DNA from: Bacillus sp. CGMCC 1.16541
GTDB lineage: Bacteria; Bacillota; Bacilli; Bacillales; Bacillaceae_H
Direction: 5' to 3'
Assembly: GCF_003184905.1 (NCBI RefSeq)
Contig: NZ_QFRU01000014.1
Span: forward strand, 1-64,000
DNA length: 64,000 bases
Under the pieces are notes generated by a model. The model ran no database searches. It was not told the DNA's origin and saw only the letters and a list, made by a program, of their open reading frames with translations. This document shows positions 34,602-42,985 of this stretch, piece by piece. Every line of letters begins with the position of its first letter. Position 1 is the stretch's first letter. The translations under genes and the position numbers were made by a program.

Positions 34602-35336
34602 TCACTGAATTTTATTTAAGAAACGACGTGTGCGTTCTTCTTTTGGAGCATCGAAAATTTGTTGAGGTGTTCCTCGTTCAACAATAACGCCGTCGTCCAT
34701 AAAGATGACTTCATCAGCCACTTCTTTGGCAAAACGCATTTCATGCGTCACAACGACCATCGTCATTCCTTCTTGTGCTAAATCCTTCATTGTCTTTAAT
34801 ACTTCGCCTACTAACTCAGGATCTAGCGCTGATGTTGGTTCATCGAACAACATTACCTTAGGCTCCATCGCCATTGCACGAGCAATTCCCACACGCTGTT
34901 GTTGACCACCTGATAGCTGAAATGGATAATAATCTAACTTATCTCCTAAACCTACTTTATTCAATAAGCTCTCGGCTTTTTTACGAGCTTCTGCCTTACT
35001 CGTTCCCTTCACCATGACTGGCCCTTCCATGACATTTTCAATCGCTGTCATATGAGGGAATAAATTATAGCTTTGAAACACCATTCCTGTTAAGCGGCGG
35101 AAAGAGATGACTTGTTTTTTTGTGACACGTTCGTCGAATTTTAATACTTGTTTATCAATCTCTACACTTCCACTAGTCGGCATTTCTAATACATTCAAGC
35201 ATCGTAAAAAAGTCGTTTTCCCTGATCCAGACGGCCCAATAACAACAACCACTTTTCCTTTTTCGATTTCTATATCTATACCTTTTAACACTTGAAGTTG
35301 ATCGAATGACTTATGCAAGTTTGTAATCTTAATCAT
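34602..35336 (-). CDS. tcyC: TcyC-like amino-acid (cystine) ABC importer ATPase
   Basis: 244 residues with Walker [10 protein letters not shown], signature LSGGQQQR, Walker B VMLFDEP and switch VTHE, in the polar-amino-acid (GlnQ/TcyC) group. It completes the importer with the permease 15 nt upstream and the binding protein before that. Cystine is proposed from the binding protein's likeness to TcyA. Confidence 0.85.
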   Translation of the reverse strand: MIKITNLHKSFDQLQVLKGIDIEIEKGKVVVVIGPSGSGKTTFLRCLNVLEMPTSGSVEIDKQVLKFDERVTKKQVISFRRLTGMVFQSYNLFPHMTAIENVMEGPVMVKGTSKAEARKKAESLLNKVGLGDKLDYYPFQLSGGQQQRVGIARAMAMEPKVMLFDEPTSALDPELVGEVLKTMKDLAQEGMTMVVVTHEMRFAKEVADEVIFMDDGVIVERGTPQQIFDAPKEERTRRFLNKIQ

Positions 35337-35351
35337 TTTCTCTCACACCTT

Positions 35352-36056
35352 TTATTTTGCTATGTGTCGATCTAATCGAGCTTCGACTCTACCTTGAATA
35401 ACAGAAAGCACAAAGCACATAATCCAGTACAGGAACGCTGCTTGACTATATAAAAGCAAAAACTCATAGTTCGTCGCAGCAATCTCTTGTGCTTTTCGGA
35501 ACATTTCAGTTACTAGAATAAGTGAAGCAAGCGACGTATCTTTTACAAGGCTAATAAATGAGTTCGATAAAGGTGGAATAGATACACGCGCTGCCTGTGG
35601 TAAAACCACTCGTTTTAAAGCTTGGGGATACGTCATCCCAATTGAGTAAGCAGCTTCCCATTGACCTTTCGGAATGGATGAGATGGCTGCGCGAATAATT
35701 TCAGATGCGTACGCACCAACGCTTAATGAAAAACCAATGACCGCTGATGGAAACGGATCAATGGTTAAGCCGATGTTCGGTAGTCCATAGAAAATAATAA
35801 ACAATTGCACAAGTAAAGGTGTACCGCGAATGATAGACACATACACCCTTGCAATCACATTTAGTACCTTACTAGAAGATAAGCGAGCAAGAGCCGTTAA
35901 AATGGCAAGAATCATTCCAATTGTAAATGAAATAAGCGTCAAAGGAATCGTATATGTAAGAGCACCCTCTATCATTGGATAGAGGGAACTCTTTGCAATA
36001 TTTACGAGTCGCTCTAAGCGCTCAGGATCTTGAAAGATATTACTTAGGAGATACAT
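35352..36056 (-). CDS. tcyB: TcyB-like amino-acid (cystine) ABC importer permease
   Basis: 234 residues with about five membrane helices and the EAA loop [20 protein letters not shown] that docks the ATPase. Also [17 protein letters not shown], typical of the HisM/GlnP group. The start is uncertain: ATG 36056 gives the usual TcyB length; a GTG at 36062 is also in frame. It overlaps the end of the binding-protein gene. Confidence 0.83.
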   Translation of the reverse strand: MYLLSNIFQDPERLERLVNIAKSSLYPMIEGALTYTIPLTLISFTIGMILAILTALARLSSSKVLNVIARVYVSIIRGTPLLVQLFIIFYGLPNIGLTIDPFPSAVIGFSLSVGAYASEIIRAAISSIPKGQWEAAYSIGMTYPQALKRVVLPQAARVSIPPLSNSFISLVKDTSLASLILVTEMFRKAQEIAATNYEFLLLYSQAAFLYWIMCFVLSVIQGRVEARLDRHIAK

Positions 36057-36864
36057 CTTCACCGAACCACTTATCTGAGATTTCTTTATATGTTCCGTCT
36101 TCTTGCATCTCTTTTAACGCTTTGTTTACTTCTTCTACTAACTTGCCACTATCTTTTCTAAACATTAAACCACTTTCTGCTGCATCTTCTGCTTCATCTA
36201 CCACTTTTACAGGAGCATTTGGACGTTGTTTTGTGTAATCAAGAAATGATAACTTATCATTAATTGTTCCATCTACACGTTTAGATGTAATAAGCTCCAT
36301 TGCTTGGTTAAATCCTTCTACACCTGTTAATTCAGCTTCATACGATTTCGCTAAATCGCCATAGTTACTTGTTAAAGATTGAGCTGCTTTTTTCCCCTTT
36401 AAATCTTCAAACTTTGTAATTTCTTCATTGTCTTTTGCTACAATAAGTACAGCTGCTGATGCGATGTACGGATCAGAGAAATCATACTTTTCTTCACGAT
36501 CTGGACGGATACCTACTTGGTTTGCAATCATGTCAAAACGTTTTGTATCAAGACCTGCAAACATACCGTCCCATTGTGTTTCCATAAACTTCACTTCTAC
36601 ACCAAGACGCTTTGCTACTTCTTCTGCAATTTCTACATCAAAGCCAGTTAACTTTCCACTCTCGTCATGGAATGTAAATGGAGGATATGTCCCTTCCGTT
36701 CCTACTTTTAGAACACCCTCTTCTTTTACTTTTGCGTATAAATCGCTTTGTGCACTTTCTTTATTTGACTCGTTACCTCCATTTGATGAATCACTTGTAC
36801 CACAAGCTGTTAACACAAATGCAAATGTCAGTAAAATTGACATTAATACAACTAATTTCTTCAC
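36040..36864 (-). CDS. tcyA: TcyA-like cystine-binding lipoprotein
   Basis: The 274-residue solute-binding protein anchored outside the membrane. Lipobox LTAC with Cys21; then [46 protein letters not shown] and a C-terminal KWFGEDV, matching TcyA/FliY of the cystine transporters rather than glutamine or arginine binders. GTG start 36864. First gene of the tcyABC operon, with a sigma-A promoter and a CymR-like element upstream. Confidence 0.85.
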   Translation of the reverse strand: MKKLVVLMSILLTFAFVLTACGTSDSSNGGNESNKESAQSDLYAKVKEEGVLKVGTEGTYPPFTFHDESGKLTGFDVEIAEEVAKRLGVEVKFMETQWDGMFAGLDTKRFDMIANQVGIRPDREEKYDFSDPYIASAAVLIVAKDNEEITKFEDLKGKKAAQSLTSNYGDLAKSYEAELTGVEGFNQAMELITSKRVDGTINDKLSFLDYTKQRPNAPVKVVDEAEDAAESGLMFRKDSGKLVEEVNKALKEMQEDGTYKEISDKWFGEDVSPK

Positions 36865-36882
36865 ACTAAAACCCCACTATTC

Positions 36883-36899
36883 TTATAGGAATTAATTTT
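36883..36899 (-). promoter_or_regulatory. Possible CymR (cysteine metabolism repressor) element
   Basis: TATAGGAATTAATTTT resembles the GGAATT core of CymR sites in Bacillus and lies just after the predicted transcription start of tcyA, where a repressor would block it. From memory of the motif; weak. Confidence 0.3.
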
Positions 36900-36911
36900 C
36901 AACCAAAATGA

Positions 36912-36940
36912 ATACTAATCGACATTTCTCTAAAAGTCAA
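36912..36940 (-). promoter_or_regulatory. Sigma-A promoter of tcyABC
   Basis: TTGACT, 17-nt spacer, TAGTAT on the minus strand, about 50 nt before the tcyA start. Confidence 0.5.
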
Positions 36941-37001
36941 TGTCAATAATTTACCAATTATTATTACTGTTCCCGTTTTCTTGAATGAACATTTTCATGT
37001 T

Positions 37002-37394
37002 TTAAAAAAACATTTCTTTTCCAATAAATAGTGCGATACTAAATAAAGTAAAGGCTCCGATAAGCGAAAAAGAAATATATGCAGCTAACTCTTTATATCG
37101 TTTTCTTTCTATTAACGTAACAACTTCCATACTAAAGGTAGAAAAGGTTGTAAACGCTCCAAAAAAACCAATGGCCATGATTAAAAATAAGGGCTGCTCA
37201 TACACTAAACCATTTGGAACCCCTCCATAATAATAACCATAAAAGAAGCCTAATCCACCTGAGCCGATGATGTTAACAACTAGCATCGCAACAGGAAAAG
37301 GTGGATTTGAATATTGTTTCATTACCACAAGACCGAGAAAATAACGAAAAACAGCTCCAATCGAACCACCTAACACCACATACATAGAATTCAA
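37002..37394 (-). CDS. crcB2: Fluoride channel subunit FluC/CrcB
   Basis: A 130-residue, four-helix membrane protein that exports fluoride as part of a dual-topology dimer. Motifs: LGGSIGAVFRYFLG, VNIIGSGGLGF and GAFTTFSTFSME (the Phe-box track). It overlaps the preceding crcB by 4 nt (ATGA), so the pair is probably a heterodimer. No fluoride riboswitch was seen upstream of the pair. Confidence 0.9.
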   Translation of the reverse strand: MNSMYVVLGGSIGAVFRYFLGLVVMKQYSNPPFPVAMLVVNIIGSGGLGFFYGYYYGGVPNGLVYEQPLFLIMAIGFFGAFTTFSTFSMEVVTLIERKRYKELAAYISFSLIGAFTLFSIALFIGKEMFF

Positions 37395-37789
37395 CGAACG
37401 ATCACTCCCTTCTTCCGCCTCCCTAACTCAGCTCCTAAAACATAGCCTGTTAACGCGCTACCTACCCCTCCAAATAAAGATAAGACAATATAAAGTAGTG
37501 ATGATAAAAGGCTCATATGAAGCGATAAATCAATGACATCAGCCGCAAGTGTTGAAAATGTCGTAAAACCACCACACACACCTACTCCTAAGCCTAATTT
37601 CACCCACTCTTTTGGCGTTTTATGTAGGAAATAAGCTGTTAACAACCCTAATAAAAAACTTCCTAAAACATTTTCGACAAGGGTTCCCACTGGATAATAG
37701 CTATGTAATAATGAAACATTGAGTTTGTAGCGTAAAAAAGCCCCTCCTGCTCCACCAATGGCAATCGCTATCAAATTGACTATCTTCAT
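37391..37789 (-). CDS. crcB1: Fluoride channel subunit FluC/CrcB
   Basis: 132 residues, four helices, with IGGAGGAFLRYKLN, VENVLGSFLLGL and GGFTTFSTLAAD. First of the overlapping pair. SD GAGGTGGAG precedes the ATG. The numbering 1/2 follows gene order only. Confidence 0.9.
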   Translation of the reverse strand: MKIVNLIAIAIGGAGGAFLRYKLNVSLLHSYYPVGTLVENVLGSFLLGLLTAYFLHKTPKEWVKLGLGVGVCGGFTTFSTLAADVIDLSLHMSLLSSLLYIVLSLFGGVGSALTGYVLGAELGRRKKGVIVR

Positions 37790-37844
37790 TTATAATCACT
37801 CCACCTCTTTGCCTACATATTTTATGAAATAAATTTTTAAAAAA

Positions 37845-37871
37845 GAAAACCTATATATAGAATGCGTCGTC
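37845..37871 (+). promoter_or_regulatory. Likely autoregulated ECF-sigma promoter
   Basis: GAAAAC, 17-nt spacer, CGTC, the general form of extracytoplasmic-function sigma promoters (AAC then CGTC). It lies about 30 nt before the sigma-factor gene it would drive. Confidence 0.5.
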
Positions 37872-37902
37872 AATTAAATAGACATACAAAGGAGGTTCAC
37901 CA

Positions 37903-38436
37903 TTGAAAGAGTTTGTTGCTGAAGCGCTTCAAGTAACAGATGAAGAAACTGTACTGAATGAAATCATGACATTATATGGTCAAGATATTTTACAGCTCGT
38001 CTATTCATATGTAAAAAATCATGCTGTTGCTGAGGATTTAACCCAGGAGATCTTTGTCAAATGCTATCGATCTCTTCACACCTATGAACAAAAAGCGTCA
38101 TTGCGCACATGGCTATGGCGAATTGCGATTAATCATTGTAAAGACTACTTACGCAGTTGGCACTACAGAAAAATGCAGCTCACTGAAATGAGTTTCTTTT
38201 CATCAAAAGCTACAACTGATACACCTGAAGACGAAATGATTCAACAAGATGAAGATGCAACACTAAGTGAAGCTGTCTTAACGTTGCCTTTAAAATACCG
38301 CGAAGTCGTTTACCTTTTTTATTTTGAAGAACGATCGATTAAAGAGATTGAAGAAATGACAGGTGTCAAACAAGGAACCATTAAAACGAGATTACGTCGA
38401 GCAAAAGAGCTCCTAAAACATCAATTAGAGGAGTGA
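37903..38436 (+). CDS. ECF-type RNA polymerase sigma factor
   Basis: A 177-residue, two-domain sigma factor. Region 2 (about 25-95) has AEDLTQEIFVKCYRSLHTYE and LRTWLWRIAINHCKDYLRS; region 4 (about 120-175) has LPLKYREVVYLFYFEERSIK and KQGTIKTRLRRAKELLK. TTG start with a strong SD AAAGGAGG. It heads a tight operon with a PadR-like gene (4 nt) and a SEDS-type gene. No standard anti-sigma gene is present. Confidence 0.9.
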   Translation: MKEFVAEALQVTDEETVLNEIMTLYGQDILQLVYSYVKNHAVAEDLTQEIFVKCYRSLHTYEQKASLRTWLWRIAINHCKDYLRSWHYRKMQLTEMSFFSSKATTDTPEDEMIQQDEDATLSEAVLTLPLKYREVVYLFYFEERSIKEIEEMTGVKQGTIKTRLRRAKELLKHQLEE

Positions 38437-38440
38437 GTAG

Positions 38441-38848
38441 ATGGAAAAACAATTAAAAAACTTAAAAGCGGTCATGAAGAAAAACTCATTTAAGGAATTA
38501 CAATTTACAGATAAACATCGCCAACGTGTATTAAATGAGATTAAGAAACCGAATCAATCAGATGAAGAAGTATTACTAGCTATTCTTCAACTACTTACAC
38601 ACAAAAAGACAGGGTTTGAATTAATGAATCACCTTCGCAGCCGCGGCATTCATCGCTTTGAAGATGAACAAGGATTTTTATATACCCTTCTTCATGGATT
38701 AGAGCAAAAACAATACGTAAAAGCCGAGTGGAACGATTCGCAAACAAAATATTACGTTCTGAATAACAAAGGACGAAAAGTACTTCAAAAAGCTGAAAGC
38801 AAAAGCTCAGCATTTTTGGTAAAAGAACTACTACAAGGAGGATACTAA
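38441..38848 (+). CDS. PadR-like winged-helix protein
   Basis: A 135-residue cytosolic protein. Residues ~40-115 look like a PadR winged helix (VLLAILQLLTHKKTGFELMN, FLYTLLHGLEQKQYVKAEW, KYYVLNNKGRKVL). The short basic N-terminus (about 35 residues) is extra. It may repress the operon or bind the sigma factor. SD GAGGAGTG lies in the end of the sigma gene. Confidence 0.75.
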   Translation: MEKQLKNLKAVMKKNSFKELQFTDKHRQRVLNEIKKPNQSDEEVLLAILQLLTHKKTGFELMNHLRSRGIHRFEDEQGFLYTLLHGLEQKQYVKAEWNDSQTKYYVLNNKGRKVLQKAESKSSAFLVKELLQGGY

Positions 38849-38850
38849 CA

Positions 38851-40134
38851 TTGAGTGAAAAACAACGATTTCTTGAGAAAGTCACCGCCTACATCCGCTC
38901 AAAAGAAGCTAGAAATTTTGTCTCTGTTGAATTACAGCATCATATCGACGAAGCTCGCCAGCAGTGGCTGGAAAAAGGATTAACGGAACAACAAGCAGAA
39001 CAAAAAGCAATTGAGCAAATGGGTGACCCTGAAAAACTTGGAATAAAAATGAACAAACTTCATCGTCCCAAGATAGACTGGATGTTACTGTTGTTATTTG
39101 TGGGAGCTTTAGGGTTAGGGTTCTTACCTTCTCTCATTCCATTTAAAGATACAGTTATACCTACTGGGATGCGTGTAATAGGAACGAGTTTAGCTGTTCT
39201 TGTGACAATGGGACTCATGTTCATTGATTATCGAAAACTTTCAAAATCCGGTTGGATTCCTTACTTATGTGGTTGTATCGTCCTTTTATTACCGTTTGTA
39301 TTTCCTGTATTTATGAATGGAAGTCGCTATATTAACCTTGGGGTTGTGACGTTGACAATCTTTATCTGTTTGCCTTTCTTTTTAGTTGCGTGGGCACGCT
39401 TTTTTGAACAAGCGAGGATACCTCTGTATGTGTTAGTCGTATTATTTATCTGTCCTGTGCTTCTAATCTTACAAGCACCTGATTTAACGACGGTTGGAGT
39501 GTACATAGGTATGATTGGGGTTATGTTTTTGTTTAGCTCCTACAGTCGCAAAAGTAAAATCTATACCGCCATTCTTGCTGGTTTAACTTTAGTAGGCTAT
39601 ATAGGGGTTATCGCATTTGGAATTTCACAATCATACATTAAACCTTATCAACTCGAACGACTACTCGGCTTTTTAAACCATTCTAAATATGCTGATACAA
39701 GCGGTTACATGTATATCACAGCGAAAGAATATTTATCTGAAGCGGGTTGGTTTGGACAATCCATTCCTGCAGAAGGAATTGCACTACCTTCAGCACATAC
39801 TGATTTTATTTTTGTCACACTCACCTATGCGTTTGGCTGGACTTTTGCATTGTTTCTCTTTGTCTTTTTACTTTTATTTGTCATTCGCATGGTGATGATG
39901 GCGCTGCAAGTGCATGACAAATTTGGGAAGTTGTTAGTTGTTGGCGGTATCACCCTTTATAGTATTTCTTTCTTCATTAATATCCTGATGACACTAGGAC
40001 TGTTTCCAATTATCGGGATAACCCTTCCGTTTATAGGCTATGGAAACTCCCCAATGTTAGTAAACGCAACTATCATTGGATTAGCATTAAGTGTGTACCG
40101 ACGAAAGAACCTTATTCGAACGCATCCTGCCTAA
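38851..40134 (+). CDS. SEDS (FtsW/RodA-like) protein with N-terminal cytoplasmic domain
   Basis: 427 residues. An N-terminal cytosolic helical domain (1-75, with HHIDEARQQWLEKGLTEQQA, a prefix-type domain also seen in DUF1700-like sensors) leads into ten or so membrane helices of the SEDS family, with the catalytic-loop motif SAHTDFIFVTL near residue 325 and a late GITLPFIGYGNSPMLVN. SEDS proteins polymerise peptidoglycan glycan strands. TTG start with SD AAGGAGG, 2 nt after the PadR gene. No partner transpeptidase gene is nearby. Confidence 0.85.
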   Translation: MSEKQRFLEKVTAYIRSKEARNFVSVELQHHIDEARQQWLEKGLTEQQAEQKAIEQMGDPEKLGIKMNKLHRPKIDWMLLLLFVGALGLGFLPSLIPFKDTVIPTGMRVIGTSLAVLVTMGLMFIDYRKLSKSGWIPYLCGCIVLLLPFVFPVFMNGSRYINLGVVTLTIFICLPFFLVAWARFFEQARIPLYVLVVLFICPVLLILQAPDLTTVGVYIGMIGVMFLFSSYSRKSKIYTAILAGLTLVGYIGVIAFGISQSYIKPYQLERLLGFLNHSKYADTSGYMYITAKEYLSEAGWFGQSIPAEGIALPSAHTDFIFVTLTYAFGWTFALFLFVFLLLFVIRMVMMALQVHDKFGKLLVVGGITLYSISFFINILMTLGLFPIIGITLPFIGYGNSPMLVNATIIGLALSVYRRKNLIRTHPA

Positions 40135-40172
40135 AATAACCCCAAGCGACTGCTTGGGGTTATTTTACTTGC
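40132..40172. terminator. Bidirectional terminator after the SEDS gene
   Basis: AAAATAACCCCAAGC pairs with GCTTGGGGTTATTTT around a 4-nt loop; U-rich on both strands. Confidence 0.9.
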
Positions 40173-41005
40173 TTATAAAACGATTCACTGTCAATCACCC
40201 AGCGACTATTTAACCCATTTCTTCTAACAACAAAGTGAATTGTTTTCGTTTTTGTTTCTTTGCCTTTCACAGTCATTTTCACTTTAATAGGCATCTCTAC
40301 AAGCACCATTGCGTCTATGTTTTCAAATTGCTCTAATTGACTTTTATCTAAAATAAAGGAGTCAATATGCTTCAATGCCTTAACTAACTTTGCGTTGTGT
40401 TTCGATTTTGAGACCGCTAAATTCATCATCCCCATATCCTGCTGGTTGATTGCAACATTCAGCAGCTGTATTAATTGGATAGGAGTTGCTAATTCTGCGT
40501 ATTCATCAAGCTTTCCCGCTGCTTTTAATACCATTAATTGATGAGCACGATCTGTATTACGTGATTTATGCGTAGTACTACCAGGAAAATGAATACAAAA
40601 GTGACCAGGGAAGTCATTTTCAAGTGCTCCTGCTCCATGTGGCATGCCATGCATTGAGCCCGCAATCATTTGATCCCCTACAATTAAGATTGCTGCTCTT
40701 CGCTTCCAACTCCACTCACCGTTATAAATTTTCTTCATAATTTTTGTATCTTTTTTTGTTAACGGCTGTACATCTGCATGCTGGCTTCCAGCTCTTCGCT
40801 GAACGTTAAAGGACAAGCCTGTTTCCATATCTATAACAGTAAAGATTTTTTTATTTGGAATGACTTCTTTAGCCTCATCCCACAGCAACATTTGTAAATC
40901 AAAACTGATTGGACTATACATGACTTCTTTTTCAGCATGTACTTGTTCATTTCCCATAACGAAAAAAAGCATTATCCAAACCATTATGTAACGAATACTC
41001 TTCAT
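40160..41005 (-). CDS. Secreted protein of unknown function with a conserved His/Cys core
   Basis: 281 residues with an N-terminal signal peptide (about 1-24, cleavage near HAEKE), so it acts outside the membrane. The core GSMHGMPHGAGALENDFPGH followed by FCIHFPGS and THKSRNTD has clustered His and Cys and looks like an active or metal site; I remember similar proteins in other Bacillales but no solved function. The C-terminal ~100 residues resemble a beta-rich domain. SD TAGGAGA. Convergent with the SEDS operon. Confidence 0.6.
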   Translation of the reverse strand: MKSIRYIMVWIMLFFVMGNEQVHAEKEVMYSPISFDLQMLLWDEAKEVIPNKKIFTVIDMETGLSFNVQRRAGSQHADVQPLTKKDTKIMKKIYNGEWSWKRRAAILIVGDQMIAGSMHGMPHGAGALENDFPGHFCIHFPGSTTHKSRNTDRAHQLMVLKAAGKLDEYAELATPIQLIQLLNVAINQQDMGMMNLAVSKSKHNAKLVKALKHIDSFILDKSQLEQFENIDAMVLVEMPIKVKMTVKGKETKTKTIHFVVRRNGLNSRWVIDSESFYKQVK

Positions 41006-41147
41006 GATTTTGTCTCCTATTTTTTCTTATTTTTAGAAAGAAAACAGATTTCAATGACCTTTAAAATTTGGAAATAAAGAAGTACGTAAGGTTACATCAT
41101 GGTAAAACAGGGTAATGGACAAAATGACATAGAGGAGGGGATTAAAC

Positions 41148-41906
41148 ATGAAGAGATTTTCATATGTCGTTATCATCGCCTTTCTTCTCGGAATCGGTGT
41201 TTACTTTTGGAATCACCCTTATCAAGCAACAGCTCTTGGTTTATTGGGAAAATACGCGATAGATGAAGTGGAGCCAGCAAAAGAAGAAGTACGAATGGTC
41301 GCAGTGGGTGACTCTTTATCATTTGGAGTAGGAAACGAAGGCGATCACGGTTACGTTGGAGACACAAAGCGTTTTTACGAAGAGAAATGTGAGTGCAATG
41401 CCGTTTTAAAGAATTATGGTGTTCCGCATGCAACAAGTGAGCAATTACTACATCGATTAAAAGAAGAACATGTGCAGAATTCTATCTCAAAAGCTGACAT
41501 TTTATTTATTAACATTGGCACAAATGATTTTATTCAAAGTAGTGACAAAATGACCAACCCGACTTCTAGTGAAATCGAACAAGGCAAAGAACGATATAAG
41601 CAAAATCTATCTACCATTATATCGAGCGTGAGACATCAAAACTCATCTGCTCCTATTTATTTTATCGGATTGTATGATCCATATATTGAACAAGATCAAA
41701 AGCATTTATCTACGTTCATTCATGATTGGAACGAAATGATTCAACAAAGCATAAAAAGTCGCAAAGGCGTTCACTATGTAAAAACCGAGGACTTGTTTGA
41801 AAATAAGGAGAAGCAGAACTACTTCTCTGACTTTCTTCATCCTAATGAGCGCGGATATCACTTAATGGCAAAACGAATTGTATCCACTATCGAAGACATG
41901 TACTAG
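41148..41906 (+). CDS. SGNH/GDSL-family hydrolase, membrane-anchored or secreted
   Basis: 252 residues. An N-terminal hydrophobic segment (5-23) anchors or exports it. SGNH blocks: block I VAVGDSLSFG with the catalytic Ser, block III INIGTNDF and block V DFLHPNERGY with the Asp-x-x-His pair. Likely esterase, lipase or acyl-hydrolase; the YpmR-like group of Bacillus fits. SD GAGGAGGGG. Monocistronic with a terminator. Confidence 0.85.
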   Translation: MKRFSYVVIIAFLLGIGVYFWNHPYQATALGLLGKYAIDEVEPAKEEVRMVAVGDSLSFGVGNEGDHGYVGDTKRFYEEKCECNAVLKNYGVPHATSEQLLHRLKEEHVQNSISKADILFINIGTNDFIQSSDKMTNPTSSEIEQGKERYKQNLSTIISSVRHQNSSAPIYFIGLYDPYIEQDQKHLSTFIHDWNEMIQQSIKSRKGVHYVKTEDLFENKEKQNYFSDFLHPNERGYHLMAKRIVSTIEDMY

Positions 41907-41945
41907 ATTACAAGTAAAAGCAGTATAAAACAAGCTTTTCACGTA

Positions 41946-41988
41946 AAATCCCTTGTCTCAAAATGATAATAGAGACAAGGGATTTTTT
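41946..41988. terminator. Bidirectional terminator between the SGNH gene and the AEC permease gene
   Basis: AAATCCCTTGTCTC pairs with GAGACAAGGGATTT, then a T run on the plus strand. The AEC stop codon (41987-41989) overlaps it. Confidence 0.85.
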
Positions 41989-42889
41989 ACAATACCACGT
42001 CAAAGACCACCGGGAGTGTCGCCAAGCTAAGTACCGTACTAAGCAGTGTTGCTCCAGAAACAAGATCGGGCTCTGTGTTGAACTGAAGAGCATACATGGT
42101 TGTATTCGCGGCTGTTGGCATAGCTGCCATGATAATCATAATTTGTTTTACCATCTCATCAACTGGTAAAAAGAAAACCAGACCGTACGCAATGATTGGA
42201 GAAATGGCTAACTTTGTAACGAGCACAAATGAGACTTTAGATGTTGGTAACTTTTTGATTGATATATTGGCTAACTGCATTCCAAGTGTAATCATAATAG
42301 TAGGAATTGCTGCACTTGCTACCAAATCAACAGCTTGGAAAATGGGCTTAGAAAGTGGAATATCTAGGACCTGAAAGATTCCTCCTGCTATTGCTCCATA
42401 TACAAGTGGCATCCGCTGAACGGCTCGAATCGCTGTACGAACGCCTCCCGCTTCACTACTTCCTTTTGCTGCGTAATAAACCCCAATGGTACACATAATT
42501 AATTGCTGAATCACCATTAAAATAACGGCATACTCTAAGCCAGCAACACCAAACAACAATAAAACAACAGGTGTCCCATAATTCCCGTTATTCATAAAAG
42601 CAGAAGCTAAAATCATGCCGCAAGTCTCCACTGTTGAATACCCTTTTAAATAAGCTACAATATAAACAAGGCCAATTAATAAGAAGCACAAAACCAGCAA
42701 GTAAAGACTCATATACACATAAGTTGAGTTAAACGTTGTCGTATAAAACGTTTGAAATACCAGCACTGGGGACATAAGGTATAACGCCATCGTAGAAATG
42801 GTTTTCGTGTCAAATCCAATTTTTCTTTGACCAATGTACCCTAAGACAAATATTCCAAAGATAGGTATAAGAACGGATAAGAATTCCAT
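41987..42889 (-). CDS. AEC-family permease, candidate sulfolactate exporter
   Basis: A 300-residue membrane protein with about ten helices in two halves and the mid-protein pattern SAFMNNGNYGTPVVLLLFG of the auxin-efflux-carrier/malate permease family, which carries carboxylates. Placed at the end of the sulfoquinovose cluster, it is a good candidate for exporting 3-sulfolactate, the end product. A terminator-like hairpin separates it from the dehydrogenase gene, so part of its expression may be by read-through. Start ATG 42889 has SD AAAGGTGA; the frame to 42949 lacks one. Confidence 0.8.
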   Translation of the reverse strand: MEFLSVLIPIFGIFVLGYIGQRKIGFDTKTISTMALYLMSPVLVFQTFYTTTFNSTYVYMSLYLLVLCFLLIGLVYIVAYLKGYSTVETCGMILASAFMNNGNYGTPVVLLLFGVAGLEYAVILMVIQQLIMCTIGVYYAAKGSSEAGGVRTAIRAVQRMPLVYGAIAGGIFQVLDIPLSKPIFQAVDLVASAAIPTIMITLGMQLANISIKKLPTSKVSFVLVTKLAISPIIAYGLVFFLPVDEMVKQIMIIMAAMPTAANTTMYALQFNTEPDLVSGATLLSTVLSLATLPVVFDVVL

Positions 42890-42918
42890 AATCGTCACCT
42901 TTAGTACGTTTTTTATCA

Positions 42919-42966
42919 ACAAAAAAGACGAACCATAAGATAAAACCACTGTTTATGGATCGTCTC
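42919..42966 (-). terminator. Terminator between the sulfolactaldehyde dehydrogenase and AEC permease genes
   Basis: On the minus strand GACGATCCATAA pairs with TTATGGTTCGTC, then TTTTTTG. It lies inside the cluster, so it may lower rather than stop expression of the permease. Confidence 0.7.
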
Positions 42967-42985
42967 TTTCATAAAAATGAAAAGC

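Noticed and set aside
36428-36895. 155-codon plus-strand frame opposite tcyA
   Set aside because: Ser/Phe-rich antisense of the binding-protein gene with no SD; a shadow frame.
37790-37902. Fluoride riboswitch before the crcB pair
   Set aside because: The 113 nt before crcB1 show no crcB-motif core (GG..GAUGG with its pseudoknot); the region is better explained by the divergent ECF promoter.
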